Part shown: positions 1-5,215 of the stretch, in pieces | Layout of the letters: every line of letters begins with the position of its first letter | How positions within the stretch are numbered: position 1 is the first letter of the stretch | Origin: Candidatus Zixiibacteriota bacterium | GTDB taxonomy: Bacteria > Zixibacteria > MSB-5A5 > GN15 > JAAZOE01 | Direction: 5' to 3' | Length of the DNA stretch: 7,078 bases | Assembly: GCA_028700875.1 (NCBI GenBank) | Contig: JAQVRW010000160.1 | Span: 1-7,078, forward strand | Program-made: the position numbers and the translations under genes | Notes under the pieces: generated by a model | The model's input: only the letters and a program-made list of their open reading frames with translations | Told to the model about the DNA's origin: nothing | Database searches by the model: none

Positions 1-709
1 CCGCCACCTCGGCCAACGGCCGCTGCAAATACGGGGTAACGGAATCCGGGGGCAGATGCTTGAAGGCATTATAGAGAGCGGCATCCCGCTCCCCCAGGAT
101 CACACTGGTGGGAAGCTTGTAGTCGAAGAGAAGGCGCTCGGCCAACGCGGCGAATCGTTCCGCCGGCCAGGCCTTGACCGGCGAGCTGGCCCCCGGAGCC
201 ATCGCCACCCCCTCCCGCTTTCCCCCTGCGCCCCACAGCGCCTCGGGAGGAACCAGCATATCGGGGGTGCGGGCGATGATTTCCCCTTTTAGCTGCGTGA
301 GGACCTGATTGTACAGGTCGACCGTGTGCGGGACGGGATCGACAAACTTTTTCTGGCTGACCGCCTCCTGGCGTTCTTTCCGCCTTTTATGATACACCAC
401 CCGATAAGGCGCTTTGGACAAGGCCGCCAGGTGAAAGGAGCGGAAATTCTTATGAAGATCGACCACCAGGTCGGGGTTGTACTCATCCAGCCGGCCGGAC
501 AACCGCATGAGATCCAGGTACCCGCCGTCGTCGGGAAAGGCTACCGATTCGGTCAACCCCGGAAGCATCGCGGCGACTTCCTGATAGGCCTTCCGGGTCA
601 CTAAAACGAGGCGGGCGTCGGGATAGAGAAAGCGAAGGTTTTTAATGGTCGGGCCGGTCAGGGTGACATCACCCAGCCGCCCGAGGCGTATGATAAGCAC
701 GGTTTTCAT
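1..709 (-). CDS. GT9-family LPS heptosyltransferase-like glycosyltransferase (3' end beyond window)
   Basis: Glycosyltransferase family 9 enzymes move a heptose or similar sugar from a nucleotide donor onto the lipopolysaccharide core at the cytoplasmic face of the inner membrane. The 236 visible codons hold the N-terminal Rossmann motif RLGRLGDVTLTGP (residues 8-20), where D14 matches the catalytic Asp of WaaC-type enzymes. They also hold DLHKNFRS (84-91), PHTVDLY (127-133), and APGASSPVKAWPAERFA (171-187) at the entry to the donor-binding domain. The family is usually about 340-350 residues, so roughly the last 110, including the second half of the donor domain, lie off the left edge. The ATG at 707-709 shares one base with the stop of uppP (TAATG) and has no Shine-Dalgarno of its own, so translational coupling is likely. 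The exact sugar and acceptor cannot be read from the sequence. The family call is firm; a WaaC/WaaF/RfaQ-type assignment would be a guess. Confidence 0.9.
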   Translation of the reverse strand, partial: MKTVLIIRLGRLGDVTLTGPTIKNLRFLYPDARLVLVTRKAYQEVAAMLPGLTESVAFPDDGGYLDLMRLSGRLDEYNPDLVVDLHKNFRSFHLAALSKAPYRVVYHKRRKERQEAVSQKKFVDPVPHTVDLYNQVLTQLKGEIIARTPDMLVPPEALWGAGGKREGVAMAPGASSPVKAWPAERFAALAERLLFDYKLPTSVILGERDAALYNAFKHLPPDSVTPYLQRPLAEVA

Positions 710-1491
710 TAGGGCAAAAATACGTATGAAACCGCCCCTACGACAAGGCAATAAATGCCAAACAGGTGGAAACTTCCTTTCCGAATTATTTTAAGCAGAT
801 AATGGATGGATAAGAGGCCCAAAAGGAAGGAAATCGCCGTGCCGATCAGATAGCCGCCGAAATCACCGGCCGGGAGAATGCCTCCCTCGGCCGAAACGGC
901 ATCCAGCAGAAAGGCACCGGCGATAGCCGGGATCGACAGCAGGAACGAAAACTCCGCAGCTTTCGGGGGATCCACGCCAAGAAACATGGCCGCGGAAATG
1001 GTACTTCCGGAGCGGGAAATACCGGGCAGAATGGCAACCGCCTGTGCGACACCGATTATCAACCCCCTCAAGGGGGAAACGAGGAAACCCTTGTTTTTGG
1101 CCAGAAGAGTGGAAAGCAGGATGACACCGGTGACAACCAGCATTGCGGCCGTGAACTTCGGCGAGGAAAACGCGGTCTCTATGGCCGACTTGAGAGTAAA
1201 ACCGATAACGACGGCCGGGAGAGTGCCTAGAATAAGCGCCCAGACGGTGGTCCGCTCGACGGCTCCTTCGCGGCCGCTCCAGAGAGATTGGATCAGGCGG
1301 ATAATCCGGGACCGGAAATAAATCAGCACCGCCGCCAGGGTGCCCAGATGCAGCCAGATTTCGAAGGTCACCCCGGCGGTTTTGAGACCAAGGAGCGACT
1401 GCCCTATGACCAGGTGGCCGGAAGACGAGATGGGCAGAAATTCGGTCAACCCCTGGATAGCGCCTATTATAATGGCTTGGAGTATGGTCAT
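709..1491 (-). CDS. uppP: Undecaprenyl-diphosphatase UppP (BacA)
   Basis: UppP is an integral membrane phosphatase that converts undecaprenyl diphosphate to undecaprenyl phosphate. This recycles the lipid carrier for peptidoglycan, O-antigen and other wall polymers, and extra copies give bacitracin tolerance. At 260 residues it is full length. The first signature, QGLTEFLPISSSGHL (13-27), contains the (E/Q)xxxE motif as Q13/E17, plus H26. The second, LPGISRSGSTIS (155-166), contains the phosphate-binding Arg at R160 (R174 in E. coli). Hydrophobic helices fill the rest, as expected for this fold. It is the middle gene of a minus-strand operon: the upstream exported-protein gene ends 27 bases before this start, and the downstream GT9 gene overlaps the stop by one base. 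The Shine-Dalgarno before the ATG is weak, with only GGAT about ten bases upstream. The start is supported by the first motif lying at the usual distance from the N terminus. Confidence 0.97.
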   Translation of the reverse strand: MTILQAIIIGAIQGLTEFLPISSSGHLVIGQSLLGLKTAGVTFEIWLHLGTLAAVLIYFRSRIIRLIQSLWSGREGAVERTTVWALILGTLPAVVIGFTLKSAIETAFSSPKFTAAMLVVTGVILLSTLLAKNKGFLVSPLRGLIIGVAQAVAILPGISRSGSTISAAMFLGVDPPKAAEFSFLLSIPAIAGAFLLDAVSAEGGILPAGDFGGYLIGTAISFLLGLLSIHYLLKIIRKGSFHLFGIYCLVVGAVSYVFLP

Positions 1492-1518
1492 GCCGATATC
1501 AATCCGTAGCCAGCCGCT

Positions 1519-2139
1519 TTAGAAGGCCACAAAATCGACGCCGACCATGAAGGCCCATTCGTCATCGATTTGAATTTCGGCCGTGAAATCCACCAACGGC
1601 GTCACCAAGAAAAGAGCGCCGATATTTACTCCGCCTTTCAGGTCGGTATTGGAATCGGCGCCGTGATCGAACGACTGCCGTTGCATACGCAAATTGAGGC
1701 GGGCGTACGGTTCGATGGTGCGATTGTTATTCAAATGGAACGGTATGGAGCCGATGACCGAACCGCCCAAACCGAGGATACTGGAATAGTCATTGTCGCA
1801 ATATTCCAGAAACCCGCCCAGCGACAAGTCGATCGGGTTCTGGTTCTCTTTGTATTTCCAGAGCAGATACTTGAAATCGCCGCCGAAGATGACGCCCATA
1901 TCGCCGCTTTCCGGGTCGATGAAACCGAGGCGGGCGCGCCCCTCGAGATAATCCGAAAAACCATACCGGAGGGAACCGACCACACCGGTGGAGTGCTCGG
2001 CCAAAATGGCATAGGCGCCGAATTTTCCGGAATTGGTCGGCAGGACGCTGGCCGGGGACATCTGGCCCAGGAATTGGGCGGAGGCCGTACCGGCCATCAG
2101 GACGACGAGTATTATCGTAGCAAGCCTGGGTAATCTCAC
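1519..2139 (-). CDS. Secreted β-strand-rich protein, probable small outer-membrane β-barrel
   Basis: No named family was recognised. From the GTG at 2139 the product is 206 residues. It begins with a textbook Sec signal peptide: basic MRLPR, a hydrophobic core (residues 6-16) and a cleavage site at TASA/QF after residue 21. The mature part alternates short β-like stretches with glycine and aromatic residues (GSLRYGFSDYLEGRARLGFI, VDFTAEIQIDDEWAFMVGVDF) and ends in Phe, as many BAM-inserted β-barrels do. A role as an outer-membrane barrel is inferred. The frame stays open back to 2286 with an ATG at 2172, but three things favour GTG 2139: GGAG lies six bases upstream, the signal peptide starts there, and the predicted transcription start (about 2172-2174) would leave the ATG with almost no leader. 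It is the first gene of the operon with uppP and the GT9 gene. It could instead be a soluble periplasmic β-protein. Confidence 0.8.
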   Translation of the reverse strand: MRLPRLATIILVVLMAGTASAQFLGQMSPASVLPTNSGKFGAYAILAEHSTGVVGSLRYGFSDYLEGRARLGFIDPESGDMGVIFGGDFKYLLWKYKENQNPIDLSLGGFLEYCDNDYSSILGLGGSVIGSIPFHLNNNRTIEPYARLNLRMQRQSFDHGADSNTDLKGGVNIGALFLVTPLVDFTAEIQIDDEWAFMVGVDFVAF

Positions 2140-2144
2140 ACGTG

Positions 2145-2155
2145 ACTCCTTTCCT
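2145..2155 (-). promoter_or_regulatory. Strong Shine-Dalgarno deciding the GTG start of the exported protein
   Basis: On the minus strand this reads AGGAAAGGAGT. Its GGAG ends six bases before the GTG at 2139. No comparable site precedes the longer alternative starts, so this site fixes the translation start and places the signal peptide at the very N terminus. Confidence 0.8.
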
Positions 2156-2179
2156 GCTGGTGAATCATTCATCGCGCTG

Positions 2180-2208
2180 TATATATGACGTTCCTCTATT
2201 CCAGTCAA
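2180..2208 (-). promoter_or_regulatory. Sigma-70-type promoter of the exported protein–uppP–GT9 operon
   Basis: On the minus strand, TTGACT (2208-2203) and TATATA (2185-2180) are separated by exactly 17 bases, so both boxes match the housekeeping consensus at five of six positions. Transcription would start near 2172-2174, giving a leader of about 34 bases ending in the Shine-Dalgarno at 2145-2155. No operator-like repeat overlaps it, which fits constitutive expression of an envelope operon. Confidence 0.75.
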
Positions 2209-2245
2209 CAAAAACCGCCCTCCCCCCCGGTCAGGGAAGTTTTGC

Positions 2246-2274
2246 TTGACAACCAAATGACGGCGTTCTACCAT
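2246..2274 (+). promoter_or_regulatory. Probable sigma-70 promoter of the LeuT-like transporter
   Basis: A perfect -35 box TTGACA (2246-2251) is followed after 17 bases by TACCAT (2269-2274), four of six matches to TATAAT. The predicted start is near 2281, leaving an untranslated leader of about 160 bases. A second TTGACA at 2275-2280, followed by AACCAA as the first is by ACCAAA, forms a direct repeat 29 bases away but has no good -10 box. It is more likely part of an operator than a second promoter. Confidence 0.55.
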
Positions 2275-2277
2275 TTG

Positions 2278-2303
2278 ACAAACCAATCGTCATAATGGTT
2301 TGT
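2278..2303. promoter_or_regulatory. 8-bp perfect inverted repeat at the predicted transcript start (possible operator)
   Basis: ACAAACCA (2278-2285) and TGGTTTGT (2296-2303) are perfect reverse complements separated by 10 bases. The centre-to-centre distance of 18 bases, nearly two helical turns, suits a dimeric DNA-binding protein. The repeat covers the expected transcription start of the transporter, a position where a bound repressor would block initiation. No regulator gene is in the window, so the ligand is unknown. An RNA hairpin role is also possible. Confidence 0.4.
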
Positions 2304-2341
2304 ATGCATGTTGCCTGCACGCCCGATAATAGTGACTTTTA

Positions 2342-2410
2342 CGCCGCTTTCGGCGGGATGTTCCGTTTCGAAAGTAACGGCGATGATGGGCGAAAGCCGG
2401 TTTCCATCCC
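2342..2410 (+). other. Potentially structured leader of the transporter mRNA
   Basis: GGGATG (2355-2360) can pair with CATCCC (2405-2410), enclosing CCGTT/AACGG (2363-2367 with 2376-2380) and GGC-GAAA-GCC (2389-2398), which gives a three-way junction. A competing hairpin, CGCCG-CTTT-CGGCG (2342-2355), shares base 2355 with the closing stem. The layout resembles a cis-regulatory RNA, but no known riboswitch class was recognised. The stems are only 3-6 bp, so chance pairing is a serious alternative. Confidence 0.25.
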
Positions 2411-2440
2411 TGATTAAACCCGATTGCGTGTGAGGCGGAT

Positions 2441-4003
2441 ATGGCGGAAGCCAGAGAACGATGGGGAACAAAACTGGGCGTTATCATGGCGGTGGCCGGG
2501 TCGGCCATCGGATTGGGCAACTTCCTGCGCTTTCCGGTACAGGCGGCCCAAAACGGCGGCGGAGCGTTCATGATTCCCTATATCGCGGCGTTGCTTTTGA
2601 TTGGCGTCCCGATGATGTGGGTGGAATGGACGGCCGGACGGTACGGCGGCGGTTTCGGGCATTCATCGGCGCCGGGGATTTTTCAGTGCCTGTGGCCGAA
2701 AAATCCGGCCGCCAAATATATCGGCGTATTGGGACTGATCGGACCATTGGTGATCATGATGTATTACGTCTATATCGAATCCTGGACGCTGGCCTACAGC
2801 TACTATTCGTTGACCGGGGCGCTGACCCACGCCGGACAATCCGGCAACCTTCGGTCTTTTTTGGCCGGCTTGCAGGGACTGGAACATAACGCCTATTTCT
2901 CGGGGATGGGAGCGGCGATAGTTTTCTTCATTATTACCTTCACGGCCAATATGCTCGTCGTCTATTTCGGCATCAAAGGAGGCATCGAACGATTCTGCAA
3001 CATCGCCATGCCGGTGTTATTGATCTTCGGGATTCTTCTGGCGATTCGGGTGCTGACGCTATTTGCCCCCGACCCCAGCCATCCCGATTGGACATCGATC
3101 AACGGGTTGGGTTTTTTATGGAATCCGGACTTTTCCGCGCTTAAATCCCCCAAAGTCTGGCTGGCGGCGGCGGGGCAGATATTTTTCACGCTGTCGCTGG
3201 GGATGGGGGTGATCTTGACCTATGCCAGCTATGTGCGGAAACGGGACGACATTGCGTTATCCGGTTTAACCGCCGCCAGCACCAACGAATTCGCCGAAAT
3301 CATCCTGGGCGGATCGATTATCATCCCGGCGGCTTTCGTCTTCTTCGGCCCGACGGCGATGGTGGATATCGCCCATTCCGGCGCCTTCAATCTCGGTTTC
3401 GTGACCATGCCGGCCATCTTCAGCGAAATCCCGCTCAGCTGGGTGTTCAGTTTCTTGTGGTTCTTCATGCTTTTCCTGGCCGGGATTACCTCATCCATTT
3501 CCCTGTCCCAGCCATTGATCGCCTTTTTGGAGGACGAGTTCAAGATGGAACGCCGCAAGGCGGTTCTTCTTCTGGCAGCTACAGTGTTTATTCTCTGCCA
3601 ACCGGGGATATGGTTTTTGGCCAACGGCGTGGTCGATGATCTCGATTTCTGGGGCGGTAATTTCGTGATTGTGCTGGGGGCGACGGTCGAGATCATTCTG
3701 GTCGCCTGGGTGTTTGGCATCGACAAGACCTGGTCGGAGTTGGAGATGGGCGCGAAACTGCGTATCCCTCGTCTCTTCAAGTTCGTTATCAAGTATATCA
3801 CCCCGGTGTTGCTTCTGGCGATCCTGGGGGCCTGGTTTTTCGAAGACTGGATACCGGTTATCCTGATGAAAAACATGCCCGCCGAGAACATCCCCTATGT
3901 TCTGGGCACGAGACTGACGCTGCTGGCGGTCATTATCATCCTCTGCGTGATGGTGCGTATCGCCTGGCAGCGTCGCCGTCGCGAGACCGGACGGGAGGTG
4001 TGA
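2441..4003 (+). CDS. LeuT-like sodium-coupled amino acid transporter (NSS/SNF family)
   Basis: This inner-membrane symporter takes up an amino acid, most likely a small or branched aliphatic one, using the sodium gradient. Its 520 residues form 12 predicted helices (TM1 about 13-36, TM6 about 239-262, TM12 about 486-508) and follow Aquifex LeuT closely through TM1-3 and TM6-8. Compared from memory with LeuT, the Na1 ligands A22, N27, T250 and N282 and the Na2 ligands G20, I23 (Val in LeuT), A347, T350 and S351 are present. The gates R30/D402 and R5/D365 are also present. Pocket residues L25, G26, Y109, F249, T250, S252 and S351 are kept, with four changes (N21S, V104I, F259M, I359L in LeuT numbering), so specificity may be shifted rather than lost. 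The ATG follows GAGG by five bases. It is transcribed from 2246-2274 and coupled to a small membrane gene one base downstream. Confidence 0.96.
   Translation: MAEARERWGTKLGVIMAVAGSAIGLGNFLRFPVQAAQNGGGAFMIPYIAALLLIGVPMMWVEWTAGRYGGGFGHSSAPGIFQCLWPKNPAAKYIGVLGLIGPLVIMMYYVYIESWTLAYSYYSLTGALTHAGQSGNLRSFLAGLQGLEHNAYFSGMGAAIVFFIITFTANMLVVYFGIKGGIERFCNIAMPVLLIFGILLAIRVLTLFAPDPSHPDWTSINGLGFLWNPDFSALKSPKVWLAAAGQIFFTLSLGMGVILTYASYVRKRDDIALSGLTAASTNEFAEIILGGSIIIPAAFVFFGPTAMVDIAHSGAFNLGFVTMPAIFSEIPLSWVFSFLWFFMLFLAGITSSISLSQPLIAFLEDEFKMERRKAVLLLAATVFILCQPGIWFLANGVVDDLDFWGGNFVIVLGATVEIILVAWVFGIDKTWSELEMGAKLRIPRLFKFVIKYITPVLLLAILGAWFFEDWIPVILMKNMPAENIPYVLGTRLTLLAVIIILCVMVRIAWQRRRRETGREV
3994..3998 (+). promoter_or_regulatory. 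Shine-Dalgarno of the 38-codon gene, inside the transporter's 3' end
   Basis: GGAGG at 3994-3998 lies six bases before the ATG at 4005, inside the last codons of the transporter (ACGGGAGGTGTGAGATG). Together with the one-base gap between stop and start, it argues that the tiny downstream frame is translated. Confidence 0.7.
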
Positions 4004-4004
4004 G

Positions 4005-4121
4005 ATGAATACAGGCGGATGGATTATTTTGATTTGCATGTGGACGTGCATCATCGGCGTTGGCGCCTTCTGCTTCACCCGGGTGCTGACAGATAAGACG
4101 GAACCGGGTGGCGACGATTGA
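4005..4121 (+). CDS. Small single-helix membrane protein, probable MetS-type NSS transporter small subunit
   Basis: This frame encodes only 38 residues: a short N terminus (MNTGG), one hydrophobic helix (about residues 6-28, WIILICMWTCIIGVGAFCF) and a charged tail (TDKTEPGGDD). In Corynebacterium, the NSS methionine/alanine importer MetP needs a short one-helix partner, MetS, encoded immediately downstream, and similar tiny genes follow NSS transporters in many bacteria. This gene has the same place, size class and topology: it follows the transporter stop by one base (TGAGATG) and has a perfect GGAGG ribosome site. Sequence identity to MetS was not checked, so the family call rests on context and layout. 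Three cysteines (C11, C15, C23) lie in the helix. LeuT in Aquifex is not known to need such a partner, which makes the pairing notable. Translation is well supported; subunit function is inferred. Confidence 0.72.
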   Translation: MNTGGWIILICMWTCIIGVGAFCFTRVLTDKTEPGGDD

Positions 4122-4127
4122 TCATAC

Positions 4128-4170
4128 GTATTCGCGGCGCACGGGGATCCGCCACCGGCGGACCGCGTAC
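4128..4170. repeat. Extended imperfect hairpin downstream of the transporter operon
   Basis: TCCGCC (4148-4153) and GGCGGA (4157-4162) pair around a three-base loop. The helix continues as CGCGG (4133-4137) with CCGCG (4163-4167) and GTA (4128-4130) with TAC (4168-4170), with a 10-base and a 2-base bulge on the left arm. It begins seven bases after the small-subunit stop, so it could end or stabilise that mRNA, but there is no T-run for an intrinsic terminator. It looks like a dispersed extragenic element. Confidence 0.55.
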
Positions 4171-4187
4171 GAAACGAACATGGTTCA

Positions 4188-4211
4188 CCGGCAGATGTGG
4201 ACATCTGCCGG
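4188..4211. repeat. Perfect 10-bp hairpin (CCGGCAGATG/CATCTGCCGG)
   Basis: CCGGCAGATG (4188-4197) is the exact reverse complement of 4202-4211 around the loop TGGA. It stands 17 bases after the preceding hairpin. No T-run follows on either strand, so it is not a standard terminator. It is most simply read as a palindromic repeat at the left edge of the AT-rich gene. Confidence 0.7.
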
Positions 4212-4232
4212 GCACATAATGCGCGATTGAAT

Positions 4233-4236
4233 GAGG
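4233..4236 (+). promoter_or_regulatory. Shine-Dalgarno before the ancestral start of the interrupted gene
   Basis: GAGG lies seven bases before the ATG at 4244. This marks 4244, rather than the GTG at 4325, as the original start of the AT-rich gene. Confidence 0.5.
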
Positions 4237-4243
4237 TTTAAAT

Positions 4244-4324
4244 ATGAATTGGAATAAACTGGACCCCCATATCGAACGGTGGTCATAAATATCGGAGATA
4301 GTCATTGGAGCGTTCGTTTTATTT
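4244..4324 (+). pseudogene. Detached N-terminal segment and membrane anchor of the AT-rich gene, with in-frame TAA
   Basis: ATG 4244 opens the same frame as the gene at 4325 and reads MNWNKLDPHIERWS, then TAA (4286-4288), then ISEIVIGAFVLFV running straight into MTIYFSVM. Without the stop this is a short polar N terminus followed by one membrane helix (IVIGAFVLFVTIYFSVM), a standard membrane-anchor layout. The ribosome site sits before 4244, and the later GTG would cut the helix in half. TAA is one base from the Tyr codons TAT and TAC, so a recent nonsense mutation is the simplest explanation. A sequencing error, stop readthrough, or initiation on ATT 4304 (GGAG six bases upstream) are alternatives. 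Confidence 0.6.
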
Positions 4325-4984
4325 GTGACCATATATTTTTCTGTAATGTCAGGCAAAATCGCGAAATCAAGTTATGAATCAGCAATGGAACAAAGGCACC
4401 ATCAGGTGAAGCCAAATATTGAATTGATGAATACTGTGGCATACTCAACGGGTATTGACCACGTACTTCTTCAATTCCGTAATTCCGGGCTCGGCACAGC
4501 ACTTGGTTTACGATTAATGATTGGATATGATGATAGCATGGGCTTTAAAGTCGATCATCTGTTTCATCCTATTGGGTCAATCATCGATTCTTCGGGGAAC
4601 ATACTGCCAGAAATAAATGGCGTAGGCAAAGACTGGATTTCTCCTAACGAAGCATTAGAATGCGCCGTTGATAGCCCCCGAGATTATGCGAAATTCCGAA
4701 CAACTTATGGGTCGGGACGACAAATTGTGTATTCGATATATTTGTCGTATTTTGACGTGGACGGAACAGAATACCTAAAATTATTTAAGAATCTTGGTGC
4801 AAGTCGATTGGTAGCCCTGTATGTGAATACTGCTGAAGGGATTCTGGATTCTTTACGTGATATGTCAAAACGCGTTGAACTGGGCACAAGTTTAACCTTG
4901 GAATACCCGGGTTTAAGGGATGAATCCGGCTGGTTCAAAATATTTAGAAAGTCAGGACTTGAATTGAAAGACTCTCTAAGATAG
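4325..4984 (+). CDS. Hypothetical protein, body of an interrupted membrane-anchored gene
   Basis: No named family was recognised. The longest uninterrupted frame begins at a GTG and gives 219 residues. After the remnant of a membrane helix (MTIYFSVM) comes a short linker (about residues 9-30), then a soluble domain that looks β-sandwich-like. That domain contains LLQFRNSGLGTALGLRLMIG (about 48-67) and YLSYFDVDGTEYLKLF (about 139-154). The first resembles the N-x-G-x-G-x-A turn seen in many uncharacterised membrane-anchored proteins, and the second resembles their 'Y-x-D-x-x-G' strand pair. Base composition is lower than in the neighbours (about 42% G+C in a 60-base stretch counted by eye, against about 53% in the transporter), which suggests acquisition from elsewhere. 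The GTG start is doubtful because an upstream in-frame ATG with a ribosome site exists but is followed by a TAA. The gene may be inactive, or it may make a shortened product. It ends at TAG 4982-4984. Confidence 0.6.
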   Translation: MTIYFSVMSGKIAKSSYESAMEQRHHQVKPNIELMNTVAYSTGIDHVLLQFRNSGLGTALGLRLMIGYDDSMGFKVDHLFHPIGSIIDSSGNILPEINGVGKDWISPNEALECAVDSPRDYAKFRTTYGSGRQIVYSIYLSYFDVDGTEYLKLFKNLGASRLVALYVNTAEGILDSLRDMSKRVELGTSLTLEYPGLRDESGWFKIFRKSGLELKDSLR

Positions 4985-5033
4985 GAATAATTCTTGGTGC
5001 GGATATTCCGGCCCGTTTTGACGACACCGTTTC

Positions 5034-5052
5034 GGGCGCGGAAACCGCGCCC
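5034..5052. repeat. Hairpin, first copy of the TTTCGGGCG…CGCCCCTACG family
   Basis: GGGCGCGG (5034-5041) pairs perfectly with CCGCGCCC (5045-5052) around the loop AAA. It is embedded in TTTCGGGCG…CGCCCCTACG. The same flanks recur around a different stem at 5364-5383, so the two are copies of one repeat type. They are probably extragenic palindromes; no T-run follows. Confidence 0.75.
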
Positions 5053-5060
5053 CTACGACT

Positions 5061-5075
5061 ATAATTATATTACGA
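5061..5075. repeat. 15-base direct repeat, left copy
   Basis: ATAATTATATTACGA matches 5439-5453 (ATAATTATATCACGA) at 14 of 15 positions in the same orientation. It starts nine bases after the first GC-rich hairpin. The two copies bracket about 363 bases of palindromic sequence, so they may mark the ends of an inserted element or be part of its repeat unit. The following ACGATAGTAT (5072-5081) also recurs at 5476-5485. Confidence 0.55.
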
Positions 5076-5124
5076 TAGTATTGGCTCGGTATCCCGCCTT
5101 GGAGGCTTGTACTCCGGCTAGCCA

Positions 5125-5215
5125 GGTGGGTTTAAGGGAATGATGACTCAGGAGTATCGCTGGGTTGATGTCATAAATATATGGAAACGTCTCCGGGCAC
5201 ATCAATAAACCCACC
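5125..5215. repeat. Nested inverted repeats forming a long stem-loop
   Basis: GGTGGGTTTA (5125-5134) is the exact reverse complement of TAAACCCACC (5206-5215). Inside it TTGATGT (5165-5171) is the exact reverse complement of ACATCAA (5199-5205). The right-hand arms are directly adjacent, so both stems could form together, with the left-hand arms separated by a 30-base bulge. The bases at 5210-5215 are also used by the next palindrome, so the two structures exclude each other. Confidence 0.55.

Larger units (their letters stand above)
2140..2440. other. Divergent intergenic region between the envelope operon and the transporter
   Basis: This gap of about 300 bases separates two divergently transcribed units and holds no credible gene. 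Its minus-strand side carries the promoter at 2180-2208. Its plus-strand side carries the promoter at 2246-2274, an inverted repeat at 2278-2303, and a leader (roughly 2281-2440) able to form several short stems. The -35 boxes of the two promoters are about 40 bases apart, so a regulator bound between them could affect both units. Short open frames overlapping the region have no start signals and were left out. Confidence 0.6.
4122..4243. other. Non-coding spacer carrying two tandem hairpins
   Basis: This short gap between the transporter unit and the AT-rich gene is mostly occupied by the hairpins at 4128-4170 and 4188-4211. Its last 30 bases turn AT-rich and contain CATAAT (4215-4220), a possible -10 box without a matching -35, and the ribosome site GAGG (4233-4236). 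No convincing promoter was found for the downstream gene. Confidence 0.5.

Noticed and set aside
1570..2133. 187-codon plus-strand frame opposite the exported-protein gene
   Set aside because: It is antisense to a gene with promoter, ribosome site and signal peptide, and has no start signals of its own.
2275..2303. Second plus-strand promoter using TTGACA at 2275
   Set aside because: At 16-19 base spacing there is no acceptable -10 box (GTTTGT at 17), so it was treated as part of a repeat.
3229..4204. Long minus-strand frames (220 and 237 codons) opposite the transporter
   Set aside because: They are antisense shadows of a strongly coding gene. The plus strand gives a full LeuT-like protein, while these products show no family motifs.
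4128..4211. Intrinsic terminator for the transporter operon
   Set aside because: The hairpins are strong, but no T-run follows either of them, so a standard Rho-independent terminator cannot be claimed.
4244..4984. Selenocysteine or pyrrolysine recoding of the internal stop
   Set aside because: The codon is TAA, which neither system uses, and there is no adjacent structured element to suggest it.
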